64,000 nucleotides of DNA, taken from positions 5,704,001 to 5,768,000 of the forward strand of contig NC_064672.1 in assembly GCF_023278565.1 (NCBI RefSeq), read 5' to 3'. The DNA comes from Colletotrichum lupini. Its lineage: Eukaryota; Ascomycota; Sordariomycetes; Glomerellales; Glomerellaceae. This document shows positions 24,956 to 36,367 of the stretch, one piece after another; within the stretch, counting starts at the first letter, position 1, and every line of letters starts with the position of its first letter. The notes below the pieces were generated by a model, which did not search any database, was not told the origin of the DNA, and saw nothing but the letters and a program-made list of their open reading frames with translations. The translations under genes were made by a program, and so were the position numbers.

Positions 24956-27900
24956 TAAAACTTATATTATTAAATACTAGCGCTTTATATAGGCCTAGGC
25001 TTATCAAACTAATTATATTAAAAAGTATATTAAATAACTTAGCCTTAAGTTTTATATTTATTCTATTTTATGATATTAAATTTATTAATTCTTATATAGT
25101 AGTTTTTTTCTAACTTTATAAGTATAAAAGATTAATTTTAACGGGATTATGCTTTGGAAAAAAATATATAATACGGTATATTTTTAACTATATAATATAC
25201 GTAATATACCCTAAGTACGCGCTTAACGTAATATAATAATTTTAATACGAAAACTACTATATAATTTAGGATAAGTAAGCTACCCTTTTTAACTACTTAT
25301 TAATAATAAGCTAAGTAATATATTTATATAATAATACTAATTAAAAAGGTTAATAATAGAAATTAGTTATAATAGTTAATTATAATAATGGGCTATAATA
25401 GTTAAAAGTAGCCTTTTTTAATCATAAAGGTTCTAAACTTTAATAATAACGTAGAGGTTTTTTAAAAAAGGGCTAAATAGGCTAATATTTATTATTTCTT
25501 AAAGTTTATAAAAAAAAATTTATTCTTATTACTTTTAATATTACCTAAAGCTACTCTTTATTTAAACTAAATAGATTTACTAAATAACTTTATTAAATAA
25601 ACTTATTAATATATAAATCATTATTTAAATAGCTAGTTAGATAATTAATTAAGAAGTTAGCTAGTTAAAATATTATTTTAATAAGAATTTCTTAGTATAT
25701 AGTTAGTAATTAGTAAGTTAAAAATACTTATTAATAAGTCTACGTTTCTTAAGCTAGGTACCCTTAGTTAGCTTAATACTATAACTATTATAATTAACGT
25801 AAGTATATTTAAGAATTAATAAAGTACTTTTTAATAATATAAAATTTAGCTAGGTAATGATATTAATATTATAAATAGCTAGGTTAATACGGATATTAAG
25901 ATTTAGTATATTAATATTAACTTAAAAATTATACTTTATAGAGCTAAAAGTCCTTTTAATATAAGCTATATTATAAACATAAGGGAATATATAAAGGGCC
26001 CCTTAACCCTTAATAAAAAGGAATATATAATATAGGATTTAATTATTTATATAAGCTAATACTAAGAGGTTTTATATATATTTAAATAAGTATAGCTCGC
26101 TTTTTAAATAATTAAAAAAAGGTTAAAAGTTATTAATAAAAAGAAAATAACGGTTAAATTAGTTAATTTTAATTAATAATTAAGTAAAGAGCGTAATATA
26201 TTTAGTTTTTTTTAATACGTAATATATAGTACGGCCCTAGTAAATTACTTCATTAAAGAAATAATTTCTCTTATTATTAATACTTAAAAAAACCTATAAA
26301 ACATTCTTATTTATAATTTAATAAAATATTATCAATATTAATTTATACTTTATATTAATATTATAAAAGAAATATTTTAAATTACTTAAATAAAAATAAA
26401 GTTAAAAAAAAGAAAATATAAAAATATTTTAAAAACTTTTATTTTATTAGCTTATTTCCTGCTCCTATTTTTGTTAATTAAGTACTATTTTTGCTTTTAT
26501 TACCCTATTTAAGCGATTTTATTTTATAATAAACTTATACTCTTTATAGGCTTAGTTTATTAAAAACTCGCGCTCTTTACGTTCTTATTTAAGCTTAAAC
26601 TCTTATTTTTTTTATTTTTTATCATCTTAGATCTTATTAACCTTTACTTATTATTTTTTAAACGTAAAATAATTTATATTTATTTACGTTTATAATTAAG
26701 TAGCTTATTTTTATAAACTATTATAAAGTACTAAAGAACTTAGGGGGTTTTGATTTTCATTTAATAAAAAAAGTATTTTAAAAAATAAAATACTTATTTT
26801 ACGTTAAGACCGAGTATTATTAAGATTATTATAATTATTAAAACTAAAGCTATTAAAGTTCTTATTTTAAAAACTACTTTATTAATTAATAACTAAATCT
26901 TTACGAGTTCTTTATTAAATACGAGATAGTTTTCTAATATTAATTTATAAACTCTTAGCCCGATCTTTTACTTTTTCTTTTACTTTAATAGTTAATAAGT
27001 ATTTATTAAAACGTATTTTAAATATATTCTAACGTTATATTAGATATTAAAGACGGCTTATAATATTAATATTTCGATATAAAGTTATAATATATTTATA
27101 ACGCGTTACGAAATCTTATAATATTAGATTTTAATCTTAGTTATAAGTATTATTGAAGTTAGTCAATATTTATAATAGCTAATTATTAATATATACTTAT
27201 TAATTATAATAAGTAAAAGGAAATACCGGCTAGTCTAAATATATAAAACTAAGTAAAGGATCTTAACTATATTTATATTATTAAGTATCAAAAGCTAGTT
27301 TTTTAGAGAAACTTTGGTTATTTTATTATAAAACCCGGTTATAATATATAGTTCTCGTTTATACTTTACCTAGTTAGTATACTACGGAAAGGTCTTTATA
27401 AAATAATAAGTTATTATTAATTAAGCAGGGTATTAACGAGAAATATTTTAAAAATATTTTAAAAACGTTTTCCGCTTTCGAAATATTTCTAAAATGTTTT
27501 TATTATAAGCTATATATAGTAAGATATAATACTTATAATAAATTATATTATATAGCTCGTTATAATTAGGTATTATTTAATATTTTAAAAAAGATATTAA
27601 TATATTATAAGTAGAGTCTATATTATAAGAATAATTTTTACCTAGGAGTTCTTTAATACCTCTTTTAAAATATACGTAATATAAGTATATATAGTTTTAG
27701 ACTTACGTAAGCTATATTTATTAAGGGTTAAACTTTTTAATAAGGTATCTACCTAAGCTTTTAATTCCTATATTTACTTAATTTAAAGTAACTCTAAGAA
27801 GGCCGGTTTTATAAACGTATTTTTATTAAACCTAAATTTAATACTTTCGCTCTAGGATATTAAACATAGCTTGAAATATATAGTAATATATATTTATAGT

Positions 27901-30073
27901 TTTAGTATTTATATAGACTTATATAAAAAGTAGAGCTTTATAAGTAATATATTAGTAATTTTAAAATAAAGGTTAAGAAATATTTCGGAAATACTTTTAG
28001 TATTATAATATACCTTTTTTGCTATTTTAATTATATTAGCCCTAGATAATTTCTCGCTAACCTATACCCTTTATATATTTATAGTTTATATTAACTATAA
28101 ACGACTTTATATTATCGAACTTCTATTATTTTACTTATTTTTTAAAAAAGTAGATAATTATATAATTAGTATTAGATTAGTACGTATACTAAATATACTA
28201 TATACTTATTATAATATTAGAATAGCTATTTTTTTTATATTTATAAAGAAACTTACGTATATTTGCTTATTTACTTCTCTTTATTATTATAATATAAAAG
28301 CTAAGGTCTAATTTCCTTTAGGAAATAGAAGAATTTGTTATTTATAGATAATATATTATAAAAAGTCTATTGTTATAAGGCTTTAATAAATATTTATAAT
28401 TATTTACCCCTTATTCTTAGCTAGGAATTCTTAGAGTTAAGGAGATTAAAAAAAGGCGTTTAGACTCGTACTTAGTTTATTAATCTTCTAAAGAATTTGA
28501 AAAATATTTTAAATAATAGCTTTTAGAGTTTTATTTAATAATAATAGAAAATAGTTATATTTATTATAAAACGTTAAAATAATAAATAATATTATCTTAA
28601 TATTTTTTAAAATAAAGTATCGATATTTAACGGAATACTTTATTATTTTAAGTTTAAATAGTAGTTTAAAATAAGTTTTATTTAGTTAGTAATAACTTAG
28701 CCTTATCTTTTAATGAAATATTTAATAAGCTTATTATAAATAGGACATTTTTAACGATTCAATATAAATATATAGTATTCTTAACCCCTTTTTTTTATAA
28801 ATTGCGTATCCGTTTTATTTATAGCTACTTTAATATATTATATATAATATTTCTAATTTAATAAAATTAAATAAAAGTAGTAATTTATAAGTCTTTATAG
28901 AGAATACGAACTTCGGTATACTAAGATCTATTACTAAAAATTAATAAGCTCTTATTAAATCTTTTATAAATTATTTATATTATTTTATTAAGTAATCTTA
29001 TATATATACTATATTATATCTTTCTTAGCTTAAAAAAGTATGTCGTATTCTGTTCTTAATATATAACGCTTTTTTTAAATTTAGCGTATATAATATAAAT
29101 AGTACTTTATTTAAAAAGAAAACGATTAGAAATATTCTTAAAACGTTTTTAAAACGTTTCTAAAATGTTTTTTTAAATAACCGGACTTACTTAATAATCT
29201 TTTTTATAATATTAAATATCTTAACTCTATTTCGTAGTATATTATACTTCTTAACGAGGTTTTTTAAAATAATTATACAATAAAAGTTATTATAGGGTAT
29301 ATATAGATAGGCTTTACTACCTTAATAAGTATAATAGTATTATATTATAAGTATATCTCCTAGAGTAATACTAGTTATTAAAAAACTAATAATACCTCGT
29401 CGGGTATTATATTAAATCTACTATTTTTTAATAATTCTTAATATTAAAAGATAAAAAGCTAAATATACTATGTTCTATAGCCGCTCGATTTCTTTTATAA
29501 ATAAGGCTTTAGTTAAAATAATAAGCGCAACTCTATTATTAGTAATTAAAAAAAACTTAGGTATATTAGCCGTATATTAAAACTATTATATTATAATAAT
29601 GCCTCGGTTATTTTAAGTTTTAGTATGGATATTTAAGCTATTAAAAATAATAATATAATTATTAGAATTATTATCTATAACCTAAATATTATATTAATAT
29701 TTAGTATAGAGGTTTAATTTATATAATATCTATTTATTTAATCAACTTTTTATAAATAAGAGCTCGATATTTATAGAGATTAGGATATAAAGTAAATACG
29801 CTATCGTAATCTAAATTTTTTTAAATATTTTATAATAAATTAAATTCGCTTTATTAAAGTAAAAGTATTAAGATAATATTATTATTATATATAATAGACG
29901 AGTCTTATAGGAATAATTCTATAGAGTTAGTTATAATAAGCGAATTTTAGTATAATTAAGAGGAGATATAATTAAAAAACATTTCTAAAATAATTTAATA
30001 AAGCGTAAAATAGTATATTCCCTTATTATATAAAACTTATAATATTTAAATTAGTAATAAAGCGATTATATAA
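24956..30073. other. About 5 kb AT-rich, RIP-like, nothing identified
   Basis: Stop codons in all frames, poly-A/T runs and recurrent TTTCTAAAA-type motifs. I tried to read transposase or reverse-transcriptase motifs on both strands and found none that convinced me. Confidence 0.6.
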
Positions 30074-30214
30074 TAAAATATTTCTAGCCCCTAATTAGCT
30101 AGAAATTTTCCTAAGGATCTACTAATAACTAAGTACTTATTATTATGCACGGGACTCTTACCTTAACTAGGGGGGGTTATTATTAGTTTATTAAGTCACT
30201 CCGCGAGTCATTTC
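30074..30214 (-). repeat. Right inverted repeat of the AT-rich block
   Basis: The reverse complement matches 17271-17440: GAAATG at the outer edge, the C7-containing core, AAGTACTTAG, and GGCTAGAAATATTTTA at the inner edge. I see no obvious direct target duplication outside the two repeats. Confidence 0.75.
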
Positions 30215-30835
30215 TCTCCCCCTGAACCCTTGGGAAAGAAATCGTCCCGCTGTGACGTAGGAGCCCCCCGTTGAAAGGCAGTCTGGGGAAAATATGGGGT
30301 ATGTTCTACCTAACCGGTGCGTAATCTAACTCAAGCGATAGCAGACTATCTGGTACCTCTTGCAGGAGGAAGCCTGTCAGGCTGATAGAGAGGGAAATCT
30401 TGGCAGCCCTTGCCGGCTTTTCCTCCTGGCTGGGACTTCGAGGCTGTAGAGAAGGCCGCGCTTGGACTGGTTTTGTACAAAAGCGCATCATTCCCAGTCC
30501 CAACTTGGGAATGGGTCTTCTCATCATGCCTCTAAGCTATCAATCTCTCTAGTGAGCTACCAGTTTCGCTTCAGTGTCAATGCATATTAACATTTGCTTG
30601 GCCACTCATTCCTCGTCTTGAGCTGTCAACGACTATCACCAACGACAACAACTCTTGACTCTTCAATTCGGTTGTCCTTCCAACTCGGACTCAGTACCTT
30701 TAGTCTAAAAGATCATCTCGACGACAATTCCCACTTCGCGTGTGACCTGTGTCTCTAAAGACTTTAAAGTCACATTTGTCTGATCGACCGCATACGAACC
30801 AACATCACGTGAAAATATCTTCATCAACTGCCAAG
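30215..30835. other. Upstream region of the amino-acid permease gene
   Basis: Normal composition returns at about 30215. No gene is recognised. The stretch from about 30590 onward is rich in CAAC, CTTC and TCTT, as is usual for fungal 5' untranslated regions, and ends at the ATG at 30836. Confidence 0.5.
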
Positions 30836-32523
30836 ATGACGCAGAAGAACAAGGAGGATGTTGAGGCGTTGGGACCCGTCTCAACACATTCGCAACAAGG
30901 CCAGGTCTTGGAAGACCCGAACGCGTCTTACGATGCTGTCTTTGGTGAAATTAAAGAGGGCGGCCCCAACTACCGCAATGTAAGGAGCAATCCGGAAAAA
31001 CTTTTTGGCTTGGAATGCCTAAGCCTCCATTCGGATGCTAATTACTGAATTAGGTTGGTTGGAAAGGAACAGTCGCCTTGATGATGAAGACGCAGATTGG
31101 CCTGGGAGTTTTGTCCATTCCCGGTGTCTTTGACGTCCTCGGAATTGTGCCTGGTGTGATTGCCCTGTGCTGCATCGCCGCTATCACCACGTGGTCCGAT
31201 TACATTGTTGGTGTCTTCAAGCTTCGCCACCCCGAGGTCTACGGTATCGACGATGTTGGACGCCTTCTCTTTGGCCGCGTGGGTCGCGAGTTCTTCGGCA
31301 TCGTCTTCTGCCTTTGTGAGTTTATCAAATCGTTCGAAGGGTAACTCAGGGACTAACCACTCTCTCCCGATCAGACTGGATCTTCGTCGCCGGCTCTGGC
31401 ATGCTAGGTGCCTCGATCGCGCTCAACTCGGTTTCCCTTCACGGTGCATGCACGGCTGGCTTCGTCGCCATTGCCGCAGCGATTGGTTTCTGCTTCGGTA
31501 GCATCCAGACCCTCGGAAAGATAACCTGGTTCGCCTGGGTCGGTCTCATCTGCATCATGTCTGCCAGTGAGTGCCGCTAAACCCCTTTGGGGGAAATTCC
31601 AGATTCAGAAGCTGACCATGCATACGCAGTCTTCACCGTCACCGTTGCCGTGGGTGTACAGGACCGACCGGCTGCCGCTCCCCAGACTGGACACTGGACC
31701 TCGGACTACAAGGTCGTCGGTAAGCCCGACCTTCGCCCAGGCTTCCTCGGCGCTTTCGACGCTCGTCTTTGCCTTCGCCGGTACCCCTGCCTTCTTCTCC
31801 ATCGTCTCTGAGATGCGCGATCCTCGCCACTACACTCGCGCTCTGGTCATCTGCCAGGGTGGTGTGACTGCCACCTACATTGCCATCGGATGCGTTGTCT
31901 ACTACTTCTGCGGTTCTTACGTCGCCTCGCCTGCTCTTGGCTCCGCAGGTGCGACCATGAAGAGAGTCTGCTACGGTCTTGCCTTCCCCGGCTTGATTGT
32001 TACCACTACTCTGGTTATCCACGTAAGTAGATTCCAAACTTACAACCCGGTCACCAACAAACATCAATGCTAACGTTTGTGTCCTCAGTTGCCCGCCAAG
32101 TACATCTTCATTCGCCTGCTACGTGGATCCCGTCACTTGACCGAGAACACCATGAAGCACTGGGGTATCTGGCTCGCCTGCACTGCAAGCATCGCAATCA
32201 TCGCCTACGTCATTGCCAGCTCCATTCCCGTCTTTGATGGCCTGGTAGCCCTCGTCGGTGCCCTCTTCGGTACTCTGTTGTCTTTCCAGCCCATGGGTTG
32301 CATGTGGTTGTACGACCATTGGGCCGAGGGAAAGCTCGAGAAGAGACCTAGATGGATCGCCATGGTCTGCTTCAGCTGCTTCGTTGTTATTAGCGGCACC
32401 TTTTTGATGATTGCTGGAGCGTACGGCTCAGTTGTTGGAATCATGGACAGCTACAAGAAGTCTGGTGGATCGGCCGCATTTTCCTGCGCCGACAACTCGA
32501 ATTCTGTGTCCTCGGCCCATTAA
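30836..32523 (+). pseudogene. Mtr-like neutral amino-acid permease (AAAP family) with a +1 frameshift
   Basis: An integral plasma-membrane transporter that should import amino acids with protons. Exons: 30836-30979, 31054-31315, 31375-31566, 31630-32022 and 32089-32523, all with GT-AG borders, giving about 474 residues. Multiple hydrophobic segments are present, for example GLGVLSIPGVFDVLGIVPG early on, then FVAIAAAIGFCFGSIQTLGK and the late VFDGLVALVGALFGTLLSFQ. In exon 4 the frame runs TVTVAVGVQDRPAAAPQTG to DYKVVG, then the family sequence resumes as SPTFAQASSALSTLVFAFAG in another frame. One extra base lies in GGTAAGCCC at 31719-31727; exon lengths total 1426, one more than a multiple of three. 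It is convergent with the dehydratase gene. Unless this is a sequence error, the protein is truncated near mid-length. Confidence 0.85.
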
Positions 32524-32865
32524 GCCTCATGTTCGCATGATCAAATGGGTTAGGCGAGCAAGTTTGTCCGCGGGAGAACGATCCAATTAGATCCACGCGT
32601 TTTGAAATATACCCACTAGTTCTATTCCTGGATAATTCGGACCTCGATATGTTGTGACATGCCTGTACGATATCCCGGCTTAGCTGTGGCTTCAATATGT
32701 AACTGCGCCCCTGACCTACATTAGGACGGGCAGAAATGCGGATCGGGTGTGTTGGAGAAGGCTGAAACAGAAACCTTCCTTGGAGAAAAACAGGGTGAAA
32801 TGACTTGTGCTGATCACTTAAATAACATTCACAAAAGTAGCCAAGATCTACGGAACATGAATCTT

Positions 32866-33921
32866 CTAATTGACATGCCACTTATCTCCAACCCTGAACC
32901 CTTCCGGGAATGGATCTGTTGGGTGCAAGATGACTTGCTTGAAAGCCGTTATCCAGGCAGTTCCCTTCACCACGGGAATAATAGCATCGTAGTCCCCGAC
33001 CTTTGCCTCACTTTTTACCGTTCCGATAAACTCGGTCCCAATCACGCTGCGGTGTCGGAACGATCCTCCGACTGCGAGCTGGGCTCTCTTATGGAGAACC
33101 GCCAGTCGGGCACACGTTCCTGTCCCACACGGACTCCGGTCGAGTCTTCCCGGTGATACGACCACCGTGTTCACGGCCGTCTGTTGCGTGTCCGGCGCCA
33201 AGGGCGAGAGCGGGTCCGTGAACTCGAAGACACTGACGCCTCGGATCTCTGGGTTTTCGGGATGCACCGGGCTCGTCTGCGTTTGGATAGCCCTCTTGAT
33301 TCGCTCGCCGATGTCGACTAACTCCTTTCCATTTTCCGTCTTGATCTGTAGGCCTACTGAGCTCGCGTCGACCAGCGCATACCACATTCCACCCCATGCA
33401 ATGTCGGCCTTGATGGGCGTGTCGAAGCCCGGCACGTTGATGTCTAGATCTAGGCCATAGACAAAAGCCGGAACGTTCTGAAACTCCACAAACGTAACCT
33501 TGCCCTCCTTGCACTCGGCCTTGACCGTGACCAAACCTGCTGGCGTATCCAGGCGCAGTGTCGTAGTAGGCTCCTGCATCGGTACCATGCCCGTCTCTAG
33601 CAGGACGGTGCTCACGGCAATGGTGTTGGCACCGGACATAGGGGGGTACTCCTCATGCTCCATAATGATGAAGCCCGCGTCGGCTTCGGGATTGCACGGT
33701 GGAAGGACGAGGTTAACGCACATGGATGATGAGCCGCGGGGTTCGTTCATCAGCAGGTTTCGTAGGTGGTCTGCCTTTTTCCAGAAATGCATCATTTTTT
33801 CAAACATTGTCTTGCCTGGGACGTCGAGAACACCCCCAACGATGACGTCGCAGACCTCGCCGCCACAGTGGGCGCCGACGACGTTGAAAGTACGGCCGAT
33901 AGTCATGGTGTGATGGTTCAA
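32866..33921 (-). CDS. Proline racemase family protein, probable trans-3-hydroxy-L-proline dehydratase
   Basis: A single-exon gene of 351 codons, the usual family size being about 330-350. The family acts on proline derivatives with two catalytic residues, one per half. Here the first site reads EYPPMSGANTIA with Ser96 where racemases and 4-hydroxyproline epimerases have Cys. The second reads DRSPCGTGTCARLA with Cys265 kept. Lack of the first Cys is associated with dehydration of trans-3-hydroxy-L-proline to pyrroline-2-carboxylate rather than racemisation; bacterial Ser/Cys enzymes of this type are known. A start at the second Met (33906) is also possible. It is divergent from the reductase gene at 34531, whose family performs the next step. 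Cytosolic; no signal peptide seen. The exact substrate is inferred. Confidence 0.85.
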   Translation of the reverse strand: MNHHTMTIGRTFNVVGAHCGGEVCDVIVGGVLDVPGKTMFEKMMHFWKKADHLRNLLMNEPRGSSSMCVNLVLPPCNPEADAGFIIMEHEEYPPMSGANTIAVSTVLLETGMVPMQEPTTTLRLDTPAGLVTVKAECKEGKVTFVEFQNVPAFVYGLDLDINVPGFDTPIKADIAWGGMWYALVDASSVGLQIKTENGKELVDIGERIKRAIQTQTSPVHPENPEIRGVSVFEFTDPLSPLAPDTQQTAVNTVVVSPGRLDRSPCGTGTCARLAVLHKRAQLAVGGSFRHRSVIGTEFIGTVKSEAKVGDYDAIIPVVKGTAWITAFKQVILHPTDPFPEGFRVGDKWHVN

Positions 33922-34530
33922 AAGATGGTGGATGAGAAGAACTATAGACTCACGACCTAGATATCCGCATCTTCGTGCTCAAACCTATAAGTACTGCGTA
34001 GTAGGTATTAATAGGCTTCATGGCCGATAGACATTTCATTCACAAACGCATGGAACATGAATTGAACGGTTCATGTGCCGGTGAGACGAAACGGAGGGTC
34101 GTTGACGGAGTAGGAACCGGCTCGTATTACACCTGAACTTTCGTATCACCCGCTCGCAATCGGTTAACTGGAGCCTACAACGGACCCCGTCGAGCGGCTC
34201 AGCTAACCGCCGCAGCGACCCATTTCCCCGCATCGGATGCCGTGCCGGTGGGATTAAATCCGGTAGGTCTCGCCGAGTCTGACGGTTGAAGACAAACTAA
34301 ACTGCCGTAACCCGCCTAGCTACGGAGACTGTCGATGCGTCTACTCACATTTGTTATCGCAGTGACCCAACTGACTATCAAGAGGTGACAAGCTGCTGAT
34401 AAGGTCTTGTCACTGTCAACATACTAGTATTCGTGCCTCTTTCGCGAGACTTCTCCACACTACGACCCCCTCACGATCTTGACTGTTCAGCGGCCTTTTG
34501 CAAACCTGAGCATCTTATTCACCATTCATC
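33922..34530. promoter_or_regulatory. Divergent promoter between the dehydratase and reductase genes
   Basis: A 609-bp region with no open reading frame of note. Two GATA-type sites lie close to the reductase start: TTATCG at 34354-34359 (GATAA on the minus strand) and TGATAAG at 34397-34403. Such sites are bound by AreA/NIT2-type nitrogen regulators, which would suit amino-acid catabolism. Short motifs occur by chance, so this is only suggestive. Confidence 0.4.
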
Positions 34531-35634
34531 ATGGGTAATTTCAGAGTCCTCAGCGACGCCGCTGTTCTCGATATTCTGCTCAACCTTCCAAGAAGTGGCA
34601 TTCTCCAGCTCCGAGATCGGCTTGTGGGAGCACTGATAGAGCTCTCTGAGGGCGCGGAGCGCGACTATCAGCCCGATGCATCGATAGTGAACAGACCTGA
34701 GGGCATGAAATGCCTCTTCCGACCTTTCAGCTCCGCCGGTGCCTTCGGAACTAAGATCGTCGTCACCCCGGCTCCTTCATCCCCAGCAGCTAACAGCTTG
34801 CACGGCATTATCTCCATTTGCGACCAGGACGGCCTACCCCTTGGCGTTATCAACGCCGAAGAGGTTACAGGATATCGCACGGCACTCTCTGCCATTGTGC
34901 CGTACTTATGGCGGAGCCATACCGATAACATTGTTGTGTTCGGTGCTGGCAAGCAAGCGTTGTGGCATCTTCGCTTCGCGTTATCATTGAGGGGCGACGA
35001 GATCAAGACTATTACCGTGGCGAATCGATCCGCGGAGCGCGCACAGCAGCTCATCTCGAGATTGCAGGAGGAGAACCAAGGTCGTTGGAAGTCTACCGCC
35101 GACTTTGAGTATCTGAGTTCCTCTAGCTCCGAGTACGACGCTCAACTTCAGTATCGTCTCGCTGCAGCAGACGCCATTTTCTGCACAGTCGGGACCAAAA
35201 GCCCAGTATTTCCGGCACACTATGTCACAAACGGAAGAAAGGAAAGAAATCCATACATTTCTGCCGTCGGGTCCTGGCAGGCGGACATGTTGGAAGTAGA
35301 CCCAGAACTGCTCGTCCAGGCAACCAACGCCGCTGGTGGGAAACTCCGCGAACAAGGTTCAAAGGTTGCCGTGCTAGTCGACGACCGCGAGTCTGCGCTT
35401 AAGCACTCTGGCGAAATCGTTCAGAGCAAACTCGCGGCAGAGTACATAGTGGAGATTGGAGAAATCGAGATTTCACGGAAACGAGGGGAGAAGCTGGAAT
35501 CGCTATCGACATTGGAGGATGGCTTGATCATCTACAAAAGTATCGGTGTCAGTACGACGGATCTGGCTATCGGGACGGCTATTCTGGATATTGCGGAGAA
35601 GAAGGGGGCTGGCACTGTCATCTCGGAGTTTTGA
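34531..35634 (+). CDS. Ornithine cyclodeaminase/mu-crystallin family protein, probable pyrroline-2-carboxylate reductase
   Basis: A single-exon gene of 367 codons starting at ATCATGG. The family uses NAD(P)H to reduce cyclic imines such as pyrroline-2-carboxylate to L-proline, or catalyses cyclodeamination. The substrate-binding part carries EEVTGYRTALSA (Arg116), and the Rossmann fold opens with VVFGAGKQALWH (136-146), followed by ITVANRSAERA at the expected second strand. DAIFCTVGTKSPVF and the late GVSTTDLAIGTAILD correspond to the family's cofactor and C-terminal segments. The gene is intact and divergent from the dehydratase, which makes pyrroline-2-carboxylate reduction the likeliest role. 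Ketimine reductase activity is the main alternative. Confidence 0.85.
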   Translation: MGNFRVLSDAAVLDILLNLPRSGILQLRDRLVGALIELSEGAERDYQPDASIVNRPEGMKCLFRPFSSAGAFGTKIVVTPAPSSPAANSLHGIISICDQDGLPLGVINAEEVTGYRTALSAIVPYLWRSHTDNIVVFGAGKQALWHLRFALSLRGDEIKTITVANRSAERAQQLISRLQEENQGRWKSTADFEYLSSSSSEYDAQLQYRLAAADAIFCTVGTKSPVFPAHYVTNGRKERNPYISAVGSWQADMLEVDPELLVQATNAAGGKLREQGSKVAVLVDDRESALKHSGEIVQSKLAAEYIVEIGEIEISRKRGEKLESLSTLEDGLIIYKSIGVSTTDLAIGTAILDIAEKKGAGTVISEF

Positions 35635-36367
35635 TAGGCGACTGGTAAGTTGCCAATCAAAAATGACATCAACTTCAGTGATCCTAACGGCTGAAGCTAG
35701 GATAAGAAAAGGATCAGCCAGCCGCGGGAGGATCTCCATGTGTCTTTGCCTTCTGTCATCTCGCGCTGGGAAAGTAATCAAGTCTGGGGCTTGTAAGCTC
35801 TGTTGAAAGTCGACTAATCGTTCAAGAGCGCAAGAATCTCCAACTTATGCCTTTCATTTGCTTGCCATCTTTGCGCAATCACTCTCATTTGTCGTTGATT
35901 CCACAATGTTACGAGTGCCCCATGCTGGAAGGCAATGACCAGGACATCAAGTCGTGCAACACCAATGCGGAGTAACACTGGCAGATGGCCAACCGTCTCA
36001 ACCTCCCCCGTGCATATTTACGGTTGCTGCATGCATGAATGTGACAAAGCCGGATAGTGGATTGGTCCGCTCAAGAAACGTGGTATTGAAACAACCGTCC
36101 GATGACCCCAAACCTTTTGCGCCTAGGGCAGAGCCCGTCCCCTTAATGGAAGGTGACTGATTGTTTGATGCAGAACCAAGTGGTGTGTGCATTGGGCACA
36201 AGAAGCGAACATGTTTGTCACCAGGGGCGGAGCTCGGAAAGGCTCGTACTCGGGATGAATCTACATAAACGACGCGTCAACGCCAACGCGGGGTTGATGT
36301 TTCTCGTTGATGCAAGAAGATTATCACAGAACTTGAGAAGCTAACCCTTCCAGATTTGACTACGGAA
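35635..36367. other. Intergenic region upstream of the P450 gene
   Basis: About 730 bp of normal composition between the reductase stop and the P450 start; no gene or RNA recognised. Confidence 0.5.

Larger units (their letters stand above)
17271..30214. repeat. 12.9-kb AT-rich RIP-mutated mosaic bounded by inverted terminal repeats
   Basis: The whole stretch is far more AT-rich than the other repeat blocks; CG as well as CA/TG is scarce, implying heavier or older mutation. Its ends are imperfect inverted repeats (17271-17440 and 30074-30214). Inside are a Gypsy gag remnant, a pair of direct repeats, several tandem repeats and one low-RIP island. I could not find a transposase, so whether the inverted repeats delimit one large DNA element with later nested insertions, or two unrelated copies facing each other, is open. 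Confidence 0.6.

Noticed and set aside
26400..27480. Possible pogo/Fot-type transposase on the minus strand, prompted by the C-rich terminal repeats
   Set aside because: Short runs seemed to fit in more than one frame, and neither the DETGF-like nor the DGH-type motif could be placed; in such AT-rich sequence this is expected by chance.
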